In this document: piece by piece, positions 40,914 through 50,238 of the stretch
Position numbering within the stretch: the first letter of the stretch is position 1
How the letters are laid out: every line of letters starts with the position of its first letter
NCBI GenBank assembly: GCA_019186845.1
Contig: JABARW010000016.1
Coordinates: 1-64,000, forward strand
Direction of reading: 5' to 3'
Length of the DNA stretch: 64,000 nucleotides
DNA from: Planctomycetota bacterium
GTDB lineage: Bacteria; Planctomycetota; UBA8742; UBA2392
Position numbers and translations under genes: made by a program
Notes under the pieces: generated by a model
What the model saw: only the letters and a program-made list of their open reading frames with translations
The model's database searches: none
What the model was told of the DNA's origin: nothing

Positions 40914-43067
40914 CTACTTCTGGGAATTCAGGAAGTCCTCTTCGAGCTTTTTCCACCTGGCACCGTCCAGGCCAAAGGCTTCTTCGAAGGACTTGAGCTG
41001 GCCCTTGGCGGCAATCTCTCCGCGCAGGTCCATGCCGATGAACTTCAGCAGGCCTTCACGGTAGATCTTCCTGCCGCCCTGCTCGTGGTTGTAGAGAAAG
41101 CAAAGCAGGGCGTCGCCGTAGGCATAGCCCAGCAACTGGAAGTTGTCGACACTCGAGAGCGACTCCGCCAGCTCTTCGCTGATTCCCTTGAACTTGCGGA
41201 AGTTCTCCCGCAGCCGCGCCGCGCCTTCAGCGACACTGGTGATCTCCAGCAAATCGCGCACGCCCAGGGCCGGGCCCCCGAAGCTGAGAATCGCGCGGCG
41301 CTCGGCATCGCGCTCATAGGGCTGGCGCCAGGTGAACAGCAACCGGCTCAAGGCCGGCAAGGAGTCAAAGAAGGCGCACTCCAGTACATTGCGCTGTACC
41401 GCCTCGGAGGACACCTGATAGATGCCGCTGGCGCAACGCACAGGCGTCAGAATGCAGCGGAACAGGTGGCGGTTGAGCATGAATGAATGCAGGACGCCGC
41501 GCGTCTTCTGCTGCTCGTCCCGCAGCAGCGGTTCGGCACTGTAGAAGTTGAACAAACGGCTCAGAATGCTGAGCGAAAGGCTGGCCTCGAGGTGCATGGC
41601 GTCGCGGGAGCTCATGCCGAGGTGTTCGATGCTGGCGCAGATGCGCTGCCCCTTGAGCGTGTAGAACGCGACGTCCTGATTGTCGATATTCTCGCCAAAG
41701 TCGCTGGCCAGGGCTCGCAAAGCCCGGAAGCTAGGCACGAGCAGTACCTCCAGCGGGGTCGTCTCTCTCTCTGCCTCGGAGACACCCTGCGGCAGCGATC
41801 GCTTGAGCCCGAGGGCTCTGGCCCAGTCCTGCTCGAAGTGCTCCCACAAACGCTTGAGTATGGCGCGCGCTGGGGCCGCCCTTTCTCGCGCCGATGCCTC
41901 GCCCTCGGCGCCCGCCTTGGCTTCGGCCTCGGTGAGCTGCACGTACAGCAGGTGCGGCTTCTCGCCCAGATAAGTCCAAGTCACGCGCTTGCCGGCCCGT
42001 TCCTGACGAAAACGGTTGAACGCGGCGCGCTCAGCCAGGAGATTGGGGTTTGCGGCCTCGAGTTCCTTCAAGACCCGCTCGAGCTTGTCGAGACGCTCGC
42101 AGCACGCCTGCATGGCCGCGACCGTCTCGGGCTCCGACCAGCCCGACGGGCTTTTGGCTTCGTGACCCGCGAGTTCGTCGCGAAGTTCGCTGGCGCCCTC
42201 CTGCTCAGCCTCAATCAAGACCGACGCCCGCTTGAGCAGGGCCGCAAAGTCGAACTTCTCGCGCCCCAGCATTTTCTGCACCCGCAGGAAGGTGGGGTTG
42301 GGCTTGCCACCCGCCAGTTCCGGCTCGCGATTGCTCACCAGAAGCAGCACGCGGCGAACCTCCTGCTTCAATTCCAGCGGCGCCATTTCCTCCGCCAGGG
42401 TCAGCAACTGGCTGCTTTCAAACCTGCCTCCGTTACCGTCGTAGATCCGATTGAGCGTGGCTCGGGCCACCACCAGCAAGTCCGTCCGGCCCAGTTTGGC
42501 CGCCACCGCGCGCTGGTAGAGCTGAACGGCCGCCTCGGGAGAAAGGGTGATGTCGTCCGCGTCGCGCAGAATCCGCGCGCGTTCGTCCAGCTCACGAGGC
42601 TTTTCGGCCACCACTTCATTAGACCTGGGTGCGGCGTTAGGGGCGCCGCTGGAACTGCCTCCCCGCAACAAGAAGAACCCGCCCACGACCAGAAGCACCA
42701 CCAGGGCCAAGCCCCCGGCCATCAGCGGCAAAGCCTTGCTCGATGCCGCCGGCGCTACGGAGAGCGCAGAGGACGCGGCCACCGGAGCCACGCGGCTTCG
42801 GCCTGAAGAGGCCGCAATCGACCTGCCGGACGTGGCCCGGCCCTTCACAGCCGCCGTGCGCGCGGAGGTCTCCTTGCGCAATACTTGGGCGCCAGCATTC
42901 ATCTCGACGGAGGTGTCCGTAGCCAGAGGCGCCGCCGCCTGCGATTGCGTGGGGACAAGAATGGCCGCCCCGCATTGCTTGCACTTCGCGCTCTGACCTG
43001 CCTGAGCAAAGGGCACGCGATAAAGCGTTCCACAGGCGTTGCAGGAGAAGCTGATGACGTCGGCCAT
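40914..43067 (-). CDS. zinc-ribbon membrane protein with peptidase-MA-like C-terminus
   Basis: A 717-residue protein. An N-terminal zinc ribbon has two CxxC pairs (SCNACG, KCKQCG; about 8-35), typical of planctomycete MJ0042-like ribbons. A Ser/Ala-rich linker, then one membrane helix (about 112-135, PLMAGGLALVVLLVVGGFFLL). The C-terminal half resembles DUF1570/gluzincin-like peptidases in layout (FYTLKGQRICASIEHLGMSSRDAMHLEASLS; AYGDALLCFLYNHEQGGRKIYREGLLKFIG; FEEAFGLDGARWKKLEEDFL), but a clear HExxH zinc motif is missing, so the enzyme may be inactive. It is convergent with the peroxiredoxin. Function unknown. Confidence 0.65.
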   Translation of the reverse strand: MADVISFSCNACGTLYRVPFAQAGQSAKCKQCGAAILVPTQSQAAAPLATDTSVEMNAGAQVLRKETSARTAAVKGRATSGRSIAASSGRSRVAPVAASSALSVAPAASSKALPLMAGGLALVVLLVVGGFFLLRGGSSSGAPNAAPRSNEVVAEKPRELDERARILRDADDITLSPEAAVQLYQRAVAAKLGRTDLLVVARATLNRIYDGNGGRFESSQLLTLAEEMAPLELKQEVRRVLLLVSNREPELAGGKPNPTFLRVQKMLGREKFDFAALLKRASVLIEAEQEGASELRDELAGHEAKSPSGWSEPETVAAMQACCERLDKLERVLKELEAANPNLLAERAAFNRFRQERAGKRVTWTYLGEKPHLLYVQLTEAEAKAGAEGEASARERAAPARAILKRLWEHFEQDWARALGLKRSLPQGVSEAERETTPLEVLLVPSFRALRALASDFGENIDNQDVAFYTLKGQRICASIEHLGMSSRDAMHLEASLSLSILSRLFNFYSAEPLLRDEQQKTRGVLHSFMLNRHLFRCILTPVRCASGIYQVSSEAVQRNVLECAFFDSLPALSRLLFTWRQPYERDAERRAILSFGGPALGVRDLLEITSVAEGAARLRENFRKFKGISEELAESLSSVDNFQLLGYAYGDALLCFLYNHEQGGRKIYREGLLKFIGMDLRGEIAAKGQLKSFEEAFGLDGARWKKLEEDFLNSQK

Positions 43068-43242
43068 GATTTACCCGGCAAACAGACGCGGTCCGTAATG
43101 ACACCAAATTGCGAAAAATCGCACTCTCGGAAAGTGACTATCTTAACGTCAATGGAGGTCCAGCAAAAGCGCCAGCCTGCTCGGCATAGCCTACCTGCTT
43201 CCGGCAGCCTTGTAGGCCATGGGCGTGGCCCTTGCCGGGGCC

Positions 43243-43270
43243 TTTACAGGTTTTCATTCGTCGCTATCAT
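43243..43270 (+). promoter_or_regulatory. promoter of the tRNA-Gly gene
   Basis: TTTACA (43243-43248) and TATCAT (43265-43270) with a 16-base spacer, ending about 13 bases before the tRNA 5' end. Confidence 0.65.
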
Positions 43271-43282
43271 TCGCGCCCCGTT

Positions 43283-43357
43283 GCGGGTGTAGCTCAGTGG
43301 TAGAGCGTCACGTTGCCAACGTGAATGTCGTGGGTTCGAACCCCATCACCCGCTCCA
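43283..43357 (+). tRNA. tRNA-Gly (anticodon GCC)
   Basis: Acceptor arms GCGGGTG/CACCCGC pair perfectly. The D-arm has AGCTCAGTGGTAGAGC, the anticodon stem TCACG/CGTGA encloses TTGCCAA (anticodon GCC at 43315-43317), and the T-arm has GGGTTCGAACCCC. CCA is encoded at the 3' end. It reads Gly codons GGC and GGT. Confidence 0.97.
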
Positions 43358-43358
43358 T

Positions 43359-43393
43359 GCAAAGCGCCCCCGGCCCGGGGGCGCTTTGCTTTT
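43359..43393 (+). terminator. intrinsic terminator of tRNA-Gly
   Basis: Perfect 13-bp stem (GCAAAGCGCCCCC/GGGGGCGCTTTGC) with a 5-base loop, then TTTT. It starts one base after the tRNA. Confidence 0.9.
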
Positions 43394-43412
43394 CACCCGG
43401 CCAGGACGTGCC

Positions 43413-44243
43413 ATGCCCGCCCGACTCAAGCCCCTCATCCGCCACGGGCCCACGCGCCGCAAGAAAGCCTCCGGGCCTTTGACTGATTCGCGCCGGCGCC
43501 TGCTCCGTGCGATGGACCTGCTCGAGGCCAATCTCGGCCAGCCCCAGTGGGACGGGCCCAAGGACGCCCTTGAAATCCTGGTCTTGACCATTCTCAGCCA
43601 GAACACCAACGACAGAAACGCCCTGGCGGCCTACCAGAACCTCGTGCGCAAATTTCCCGCCGGACCCGCCAGACCGGACTCCCTGCCCAGAAACGCCGAA
43701 GGCCAATTGGATAAGGTCAAATTGCGCCTGAGCGACGCAGCGCGGGCCGTGGCCCCGCCGCGCTGGGAAGACGTGGCGTCTCTGCCCGCAGACGAACTGG
43801 CCCGGGTCATTCGCGTGGCGGGTTTGCCCGGATCCAAGGCCGCGAGCATCCTTGCCCTGTTGCATTGGCTGCAGGAACGCGGCGGCTATCGCCTGGAAGA
43901 GCAGATCGGAAAGCTGGGCATTGAACAGGCCATGGCTGAAATGACCCGCATCAAGGGAATTGGCATCAAGACGGCGGCGGTCACCCTGATCGAGGCCATG
44001 GGCGCCGATCTCTGCCCCGTGGATACCCACGTTCACCGCATCATCAATCGGCTCGGTATCGTGCAGACCAAGGCCGACCGCGACCGAACTTTCGCCATGC
44101 TGCGCGAGATGATACCCGCGGGTCGGGCCTACGCGCTGCATCACAACCTGCTGACATTCGGCCGCACCATTTGTCTGGCACGGGCGCCCCAGTGCGACAA
44201 GTGCCCGCTGGCAAAACTCTGCCCAAGCTGCGGCAAGGCCTGA
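43413..44243 (+). CDS. endonuclease III-like DNA glycosylase/lyase
   Basis: A 276-residue HhH-GPD DNA repair protein. The HhH motif is at MTRIKGIGIKTAAVTL with the catalytic Lys, and the catalytic Asp in CPVDTHVHRIINRLG. The C-terminal C-x6-C-x2-C-x5-C iron-sulfur ligands are intact (CLARAPQCDKCPLAKLC). It is longer than E. coli Nth (211) by an N-terminal basic tail and an insert after the QNTND motif. It removes oxidised pyrimidines from DNA. AGGA precedes the ATG; it follows the tRNA terminator closely. Assignment to Nth rather than MutY/UVDE-type is by the catalytic Lys. Confidence 0.88.
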   Translation: MPARLKPLIRHGPTRRKKASGPLTDSRRRLLRAMDLLEANLGQPQWDGPKDALEILVLTILSQNTNDRNALAAYQNLVRKFPAGPARPDSLPRNAEGQLDKVKLRLSDAARAVAPPRWEDVASLPADELARVIRVAGLPGSKAASILALLHWLQERGGYRLEEQIGKLGIEQAMAEMTRIKGIGIKTAAVTLIEAMGADLCPVDTHVHRIINRLGIVQTKADRDRTFAMLREMIPAGRAYALHHNLLTFGRTICLARAPQCDKCPLAKLCPSCGKA

Positions 44244-44249
44244 ACGCCC

Positions 44250-46409
44250 CTATTCCACTTTGAGGGACTTGAGAAACGGATTGGAAGGCAGCAGTTCGCT
44301 TCGGCGAGCTCCCCCCTCCATGGCATCCAGCATGGACTCAAGCTGGGCAAGCTGATCCTGGAGCTGCCAGTTCCAGCGATCCGTCTGTACCGCGTTGACC
44401 CGGGCCGAGGCCATACGGAAAGCCTCGCGATTGCCCTGTTCCACGGCACGGCGGCACTGCTCGAGGTAGGCGCCCGTTGCTATTTCGATGAAGCGCGCGG
44501 GTGCGGCCTTCTTCAACGCCGCCAGCGTGCTGGAAAGACCCGCTTCATCCAGGGCATCCACCAGCGCCGAGGACGCCTCCCGTAAGGCGTTGCCACTGGC
44601 CGTCTTGAGAGCTTCCATCAGCGTTTCCAGCGCGACCACTTCGCCCAGCCCCGCGCGAAAACCCAGCAGGGACATGCGCGCTGCCATGATGTGGGCAATA
44701 CCGGCAGCCTTTTCCTTGCCTCCGAATTTTTCTTCGGTCGCGGCCAACCTGGTTTCCGCCACGTCCAGGATGCGCTTGAGCAGGGCCCGGTCACACAGAC
44801 GCATGACACGCGCCAGGCGCCGGCGCTTTTGCGCGTCAGTTTCCAGCATGCCCCCTGCCAGGCGCTCGACTGCGGCATCGGTCAACTCCGAGCAGCCCTC
44901 AAACAGGGCAATCAACCGCCCGCCCAGCACGGGGTCCTGGGCGGTGTTGAGCCGCTCCAGCACGCGCGCGAGGTCCTCCTTGCCGGCTTGGCCCTTGAGC
45001 ACGGCGGCGGCCAGCGCCTGCTGTGTATCAAAGCGACCCGAAAGTGCCTCCCGGGCCGAGGCCAGCAGCCGCGGGCGGATATCCTCACGAGTGAACAACT
45101 GCAGGGCTGCCGAGAAGAAGGCACTGCTTACAGGCAGAACTTCCGCCGACTTCCAGGCCAGCTTCAGGTCTTCGTCACTGATCTGGGGCGCGCCGGAGTA
45201 CCAGCGCACGGCGGCGGCCGCGATGCCGTCCTGGCTGTTTGTGACACAGCGCGAAACGCGGCTGCGCGCCTCAGGCGTCAAATCGAGCCCCCGGGCGCAC
45301 CACAAGGCGGCCAGGAGTTCCATGGAATCCGTGCTGCCGACGATGACCTCATTGAGCAGCGGCGCGCGCTGGGACGCTTCCATGGCGAGCAATGCCATCA
45401 CGGCCACGCGAAGGCAGGACCACAGGCGGCTGCCCATGAGCGCGCGAACCTGTTGGCTGCTGAGTTTTGCCAGCGAGCGGCGTTCGTCGTCATTGAGTTC
45501 GCTGCACAGGGCTACATAGACCAGCTCCGGGGCGCACGTTGCCTTGCCGGCCTCCTCGGCGAGGCGGGACAGCCGCGTGGGATCAAGGCTGACGGCAGCC
45601 GCCAGCACACGAGCCACCTCGCCCGAAGGCAGGCCTCCCTGCACGAACTGCGCGATGAGGCGGCTGGCGCAGTGGTTCACAGCACCGGGAATCTCCGCCT
45701 GGGTGCAGACAAAGAGCAGCGTCAGCTGGCCCACGCGCAAGGGGCAGATCTCCAGGGTGCCATCGCGGGAGAACTCGGCGCCCAGGGTGCGGGCCAGGAG
45801 ATTGCGCAGGTGCTGGATGGCGTGTTGCGGCTGAGTGTAGTCCTGGGAGAGGTCCAGGGACACGGTGCTGGCCTGCATGGCTGTCTGCCAGCGGGGTGCG
45901 GCGCCCGCCGACACCAGAATCGGAAATCCGGAAAGCGCCTCCAGCGTGGCAATTGCCAAAGGCGGAGGGCAGGACAGCGGCTGCGAAGCCGAGTAGGAGG
46001 CGCGCCGCCCGTAATTGGCTCGCGAAAGCTCTTCCGGGGTGATAACGGAAAGGGCCTTGCCCTCCTCCAGGCCAAAGAGATTCTGCAGGGCATTTCGCCC
46101 GTGCTCCCGCTGACCCGGTTTGTCCGACTGGCTGCAGTTCAGTGCAAACGTGAAGGTCTCACCCAGCGAGATCAGGGCCGCGGACGAACGGGCGCGCACT
46201 TCAGGGTCGTCGTGCAGCAGGGCCTGACGCAGTTTCTCCCGCGCGGGCTCACCAATGGCTACCAATCGCCGCTGGGCGCGCTCACGCACCTCCCAGCGGT
46301 CATCCGCCAGCCTGGCGATCAGATCGACGACCTCCGGCTGAGCGTCCTGAGCCCGGGCCATGACGCCCAGGCAACACAGCAACATCGCTAATCCTGCCAA
46401 CCGCGACAT
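44250..46409 (-). CDS. secreted HEAT-repeat protein
   Basis: A 719-residue protein with a signal peptide (about 1-20, ending ARAQ). It opens with HEAT repeats (DVVEVVDLIARLADDRWEVRERAQ-like, then ALLHDDPEVRARSSAAL). The middle and end are helical repeats of unclear type. There is a conserved-looking beta insert near residues 160-240. No enzyme motif was found; protein binding in the periplasm is inferred. Its start lies inside hutI (22-base overlap), so it is translated as part of the hutI-aminotransferase operon. Confidence 0.7.
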   Translation of the reverse strand: MSRLAGLAMLLCCLGVMARAQDAQPEVVDLIARLADDRWEVRERAQRRLVAIGEPAREKLRQALLHDDPEVRARSSAALISLGETFTFALNCSQSDKPGQREHGRNALQNLFGLEEGKALSVITPEELSRANYGRRASYSASQPLSCPPPLAIATLEALSGFPILVSAGAAPRWQTAMQASTVSLDLSQDYTQPQHAIQHLRNLLARTLGAEFSRDGTLEICPLRVGQLTLLFVCTQAEIPGAVNHCASRLIAQFVQGGLPSGEVARVLAAAVSLDPTRLSRLAEEAGKATCAPELVYVALCSELNDDERRSLAKLSSQQVRALMGSRLWSCLRVAVMALLAMEASQRAPLLNEVIVGSTDSMELLAALWCARGLDLTPEARSRVSRCVTNSQDGIAAAAVRWYSGAPQISDEDLKLAWKSAEVLPVSSAFFSAALQLFTREDIRPRLLASAREALSGRFDTQQALAAAVLKGQAGKEDLARVLERLNTAQDPVLGGRLIALFEGCSELTDAAVERLAGGMLETDAQKRRRLARVMRLCDRALLKRILDVAETRLAATEEKFGGKEKAAGIAHIMAARMSLLGFRAGLGEVVALETLMEALKTASGNALREASSALVDALDEAGLSSTLAALKKAAPARFIEIATGAYLEQCRRAVEQGNREAFRMASARVNAVQTDRWNWQLQDQLAQLESMLDAMEGGARRSELLPSNPFLKSLKVE

Positions 46410-47620
46410 GTGATGACTCCGGCGCAGAGGTTGCTACCCGCATAATACGGAAGCTCCTGCTCGTGCTCGACATCCCAAATCGCAAATGCCGCGCGCGAAC
46501 CGGCCTGGATGCACCCCCATTCCTGCCCATCAAGGCCCAGGGCCGCCGCGGCGCCCCTTGTGAACGCGCGGAGTGACTCCTCCGGCGTCATGCCCAGCCG
46601 CGTCACCGCCAGATGCATAATGAAGGCCGGGTTGCACACGGGGCTTGAACCGGGGTTGAAGTCCGTGGAGAGAGCGACATTCAGCCCCGCGTCCAGCATG
46701 CGGCGCGCCAGAGGCCAGCGCTCCTGCCTGAGAAAGAACGTGCTGCCCGGCAACAGGACGGCCGCCGTGCCGGAGGCCTGCATGGCCGCGATGTCGGCCT
46801 CATCGGAGTATTCGAGGTGGTCGGCGCTCTGGGCACCCAGTTCCGCGGCGAGCCTGGCGCCGCCGCTGTGGCTCAGCTGGTCAGCGTGAACGGTCAAGGC
46901 AAGGCCGCAAGCCCTGGCCGCCTGTGCCACGCGCCGGGCCTCCTCCACACTGAAGGCACCGCGCTCGCAAAACACATCCGCCCTCAGCGCGAGGCGCGCG
47001 GCGGCTGCCTGGGGCAGAATCTGCTCGCAAACCTCGCGCAGGTACTGCTCGCGCAGTTCCGGCGAACCTCGGCGCTCCGCAGGCAGCGCGTGAGCCGCCA
47101 GGCAGGTGCCGATAGCCTTGACCCCGGCCTGCTCCGCGGCCCAGGCAATGGCCCGCAGTTGCCGCAGTTCGTGCTCCAGGGACAGACCGTATCCCGACTT
47201 GCATTCCACCACCGCCACGCCGTGGGCCCTCAGCGCGCGCAGATGGTGCAGCGTGGCTTCGGCCAGGCGGTCATTGCCGGCGCCGCGCACATGAGCGGCA
47301 CTCGAGAGGATGCCGCCGCCGCGCGAAGCAATCTCCTCGTAACTCGCGCCGGCTAGCTTCATGCGCCACTCGTCGGCGCGGGCATGAACGAAGGCCGGAT
47401 GGGTGTGACAGTCAATGAGCGCGGGGGTCAGCAGCCGGCCCCCCGCGTCATGGCGTGCCGCCGCGGCGAACTCGCGGGGCAACGAGGCCCGGGGACCGGC
47501 AAAGCGCACCCGCCCGTTGCGGACGCCCAAGGCGGTGTCTCCCTCCAGGGCATCGCCGCACAGGGTGGCCACGCGGCGCAGATTCTCGATGACAACCATT
47601 GACGCGTCAAGATCGAACAT
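46388..47620 (-). CDS. hutI: imidazolonepropionase
   Basis: A 410-residue amidohydrolase with the HutI pattern: LIDCHTHPAF (metal-binding H72, H74), CKSGYGLSLEHELRQLRAI, HADQLSHSGGARLAAELGAQSADHLEYSDE and STDFNPGSS. It opens imidazolone-5-propionate to N-formimidoyl-glutamate in histidine degradation. The length is normal. The gene is 30 bases downstream of an aminotransferase and overlaps the HEAT gene, forming a three-gene operon. No hutH/U/G is in the window. An in-frame ATG seven codons inside is a possible alternative start. Confidence 0.93.
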   Translation of the reverse strand: MFDLDASMVVIENLRRVATLCGDALEGDTALGVRNGRVRFAGPRASLPREFAAAARHDAGGRLLTPALIDCHTHPAFVHARADEWRMKLAGASYEEIASRGGGILSSAAHVRGAGNDRLAEATLHHLRALRAHGVAVVECKSGYGLSLEHELRQLRAIAWAAEQAGVKAIGTCLAAHALPAERRGSPELREQYLREVCEQILPQAAAARLALRADVFCERGAFSVEEARRVAQAARACGLALTVHADQLSHSGGARLAAELGAQSADHLEYSDEADIAAMQASGTAAVLLPGSTFFLRQERWPLARRMLDAGLNVALSTDFNPGSSPVCNPAFIMHLAVTRLGMTPEESLRAFTRGAAAALGLDGQEWGCIQAGSRAAFAIWDVEHEQELPYYAGSNLCAGVITCRGWQD

Positions 47621-47650
47621 GGCTGCGCTCCCGGCGCGTGAAGGCCGCAG

Positions 47651-49045
47651 CTACTTCACGGCATTCAGCAGGGCCGCATCGTAGAGCTCGATGCAGCGGT
47701 CTACCTCGCCGCGCGTCACCACCAGGGGCGGGCAGAAGCGGATCGTGTTCTCGCCGCAACCCAGAATCAGCAGGCCCAGCTTGAAAGCCTCCAGCTCCAG
47801 CCGGTTGCGAAGCTCCGGCGCCCGCTCGCGCGTGGCCTTTGACTTGACGATTTCCGTCGCCACCATCAGGCCCAGCCCGCGGACGTCCCCGATCACATCG
47901 TGCTTGCGCGCCAGTTCCTCCAGCCGCTGCTTGAAGTAGGCACCCACGACACGCGCATTCTCCGTCAAACCCTCGTCCAGCAGCCGGATCGTGGCCTGCG
48001 CGGCGCGGCACGCGATGGGGTTGCCGCCGAAGGTGCTGGCGTGGCTGCCGGGCGGCCAGCTCATGACTTCGCGGCGGGCAATCACCGCGCCCAGCGGCAG
48101 GCCCGAGGCAATGCCCTTGGCGACGGTGATGATGTCGCCGATCACGCCCCAATGCTCGTGGGCGAAGAACTTGCCGGTGCGGCCCATGCCGCTCTGCACC
48201 TCGTCAAAAATGAGCAGGATGCCGTGCTTGTCGCAGATGCGGCGCAGGCCCGACAGCCAGTTGGCAGGAGGAACCACATAGCCGCCCTCGCCCTGCACGG
48301 GCTCCACGATGATGCCGGCCACTTCCTCGGGCAGGATTTCCTTCTTGAACACTATGTTCTCGATGTAGGCCAGGCAGTCGTCGGCGACGGCCTCGGGCGT
48401 TTTGAGGTGCGGGTCCGCCCGGTAGGCGTAGGGATAGTTCCCGTGCACCACGCCCGCCGGCAGGGGCGCAAAGTGGTTGCGGTGAATGGCCTTGCTGCAC
48501 CCGATGCTCATGGAGCCGTAGGTGCGGCCGTGGAAGCTGCCCCGGAAGCTGAGCACATACTGGCGCTTGGTGTACCAGCGGGCCAGCTTGAGAGCGCACT
48601 CGTTGGCCTCGGTGCCGCTGTTGGAGAAGAACACCCGGCGTTCCACGCCGCCGAAGGTGTGTTCGGCCAGGGTGCGCGCCAGCTCACTCTGCTCGCGGTA
48701 GTAGAAATCGGTTCCGCTCATGTGCTGGAAGTGCTCAGCGCCTTCCTTGATCGCCTTGACGACTTCCGGGTGGCAGTAGCCAGTCGCATTCACGGCAATG
48801 CCCGCCGTGAAGTCGAGAAACACGTTGCCGTCGACGTCTTCGGCCGCGAGCCCTCGGCCGCGATGCATGACAAACGGGTAGCCTCGGGTGTAGCTGGGTG
48901 AAACGTATTTCTCGTCGAGAGCTATCGCCGCCTTGGCCTTGGGGCCGGGTAGCGCCGTCCTGAGAAGGGGAACCTGCGGATACTCGACCGCAGCATTTGC
49001 GTCACGATCGCTGCTGATGGCTCCCGGCTTGGTCTTCGTCGTCAT
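47651..49045 (-). CDS. class III (acetylornithine/GABA-type) aminotransferase
   Basis: A 464-residue PLP enzyme of fold type I. Motifs: FLDFTAGIAVNATGYCHPEVV, SNSGTEANECALKLAR, FRGSFHGRTYGSMS, EPVQGEGGYVVPP, LLIFDEVQSGMGRTGKFFAHEH and the lysine motif ITVAKGIASGLPLGAVI. It is of the acetylornithine aminotransferase-like family that also contains GABA and broad-specificity ornithine/amino-acid enzymes. The N-terminal 30 residues are an extension. It is first in the operon with hutI and the HEAT protein. The substrate cannot be settled from the sequence; argB is elsewhere in the window. Confidence 0.9.
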   Translation of the reverse strand: MTTKTKPGAISSDRDANAAVEYPQVPLLRTALPGPKAKAAIALDEKYVSPSYTRGYPFVMHRGRGLAAEDVDGNVFLDFTAGIAVNATGYCHPEVVKAIKEGAEHFQHMSGTDFYYREQSELARTLAEHTFGGVERRVFFSNSGTEANECALKLARWYTKRQYVLSFRGSFHGRTYGSMSIGCSKAIHRNHFAPLPAGVVHGNYPYAYRADPHLKTPEAVADDCLAYIENIVFKKEILPEEVAGIIVEPVQGEGGYVVPPANWLSGLRRICDKHGILLIFDEVQSGMGRTGKFFAHEHWGVIGDIITVAKGIASGLPLGAVIARREVMSWPPGSHASTFGGNPIACRAAQATIRLLDEGLTENARVVGAYFKQRLEELARKHDVIGDVRGLGLMVATEIVKSKATRERAPELRNRLELEAFKLGLLILGCGENTIRFCPPLVVTRGEVDRCIELYDAALLNAVK

Positions 49046-49175
49046 GGTCTCTCCGTTGGCGTCGTCTGTCCCCTCACGGGCTCACTTTACCCCGCGGGTG
49101 AAATGGCCGCCACCCCGCCGTGGGAACCCCGCAGACGCGTTTGCGTTTCAGGAGACGGGCACTGGAGGGTCAAGC

Positions 49176-49664
49176 ATGAGCCGGGTATCGTTCAGTCTGT
49201 TCTGCCTGTTGCTGGGCGCCATGGGTGCTGGTCTGTTCTTTACGGAGACCCTGGCGGATCGTGCGCCTGACCGACCCAAGCCAAGGCCCGCCGAAAGGCC
49301 CGCGCCGCCGGAGCCGGCCAAGGCCCGCGAACTGGTGCCGCTGACCGACTACTTCGACGCACCTGAAGTCGTCATGTCGAAGTCAGAGCCGCCCCAGTTT
49401 TCTCTCACTTTCAAGAAGCAACTGCCCAGCGAGTGGAAGCTGAAGCTGGATTCCTGTGAAGCTCCGACCCCGGGGGGCGTCATCATTGTCAAGATGACAC
49501 TTGAACGTCCGGACTACGAAGCAGCCCAGGTGCTGCGCGAGACCGCCGTAAGCGCCTCCCTTGGCGCCCTGATCCCGGGAAAGTACCTGGTGCAGGTGAT
49601 GCTGCGTGTCAACAGCGGGGAATATGAGCACGCTGCAGCCTGCCTCCTCCACGCAAAGGAATAG
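49176..49664 (+). CDS. small secreted protein, paralogue 1
   Basis: A 162-residue protein: signal peptide (about 1-28, ending TLADRAP), Pro/Arg-rich linker (APDRPKPRPAERPAPPEP), and a beta-rich domain of about 105 residues (PQFSLTFKKQLPSEWKLKLDS...GKYLVQVMLRVNSGEYEHAAACLLHAKE). No family recognised. GGAGGG stands 6 bases before ATG. The next gene starts 2 bases after its stop and has the same layout and a similar C-terminal GKYVVELWVRKAGGEYE, so the pair arose by duplication. Confidence 0.7.
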   Translation: MSRVSFSLFCLLLGAMGAGLFFTETLADRAPDRPKPRPAERPAPPEPAKARELVPLTDYFDAPEVVMSKSEPPQFSLTFKKQLPSEWKLKLDSCEAPTPGGVIIVKMTLERPDYEAAQVLRETAVSASLGALIPGKYLVQVMLRVNSGEYEHAAACLLHAKE

Positions 49665-49666
49665 CC

Positions 49667-50179
49667 ATGACTCGAACTCTGTGCGCTCTGGTTTTTCTGG
49701 TGGCCATGGCCGGCCTGGCGGCCTTGGGGCAAATACAAGCCGACGCCGGACCGCCGCGGCCGCGCCCGCCCAGGCCTGCCCCGGTGCCAGAACCGGCTCC
49801 GGCCCCTGAAGCCCCCAAGGATGAGCGCGCCAGGGCGGACCGCATCGACCTTGTCACGGACGACATGGCGGCGCTGAAGGCCGAGCGCACCGGTGAGGGC
49901 AATTTCGTGCTGGCGCTGAGTTTCACGGTGCCGGCGAGCAATTACGTGGCCGAACTGGACCGTATCTCGCGCGACGAAGCCACGCGTAACATTCGCGCCT
50001 ATGCAACCATCAAGACCAGTGGCGACATGGGGGCTCAGGTACTCACCCAACGCACAGTCAAGCCCGAGTTCTCCAACTTCAAGACCGGCAAATACGTGGT
50101 GGAGCTGTGGGTTCGCAAGGCCGGGGGCGAGTATGAACCACGGGCCACCTGGGTGGTGGATGCCAGGGCCAAAGAATAG
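49667..50179 (+). CDS. small secreted protein, paralogue 2
   Basis: A 170-residue protein with a signal peptide (about 1-26), a long Pro-rich linker (PPRPRPPRPAPVPEPAPAPEAP) and a C-terminal beta-rich domain resembling that of the gene before it (TGKYVVELWVRKAGGEYEPRATWVVDARAKE vs. GKYLVQVMLRVNSGEYE... LLHAKE). AAGGAA precedes the ATG. A strong terminator follows about 30 bases on, so the two genes form a complete unit. Role unknown; an extracellular partner is likely. Confidence 0.7.
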   Translation: MTRTLCALVFLVAMAGLAALGQIQADAGPPRPRPPRPAPVPEPAPAPEAPKDERARADRIDLVTDDMAALKAERTGEGNFVLALSFTVPASNYVAELDRISRDEATRNIRAYATIKTSGDMGAQVLTQRTVKPEFSNFKTGKYVVELWVRKAGGEYEPRATWVVDARAKE

Positions 50180-50210
50180 CCGACGCAGGTCAAATCAGTG
50201 CGTTATCGGG

Positions 50211-50238
50211 GGGCGCGAGATATCGCGCCCACTTTTTT
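50211..50238 (+). terminator. intrinsic terminator after the secreted pair
   Basis: Perfect 8-bp stem GGGCGCGA/TCGCGCCC with GATA loop, then AC and six T. Confidence 0.92.
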
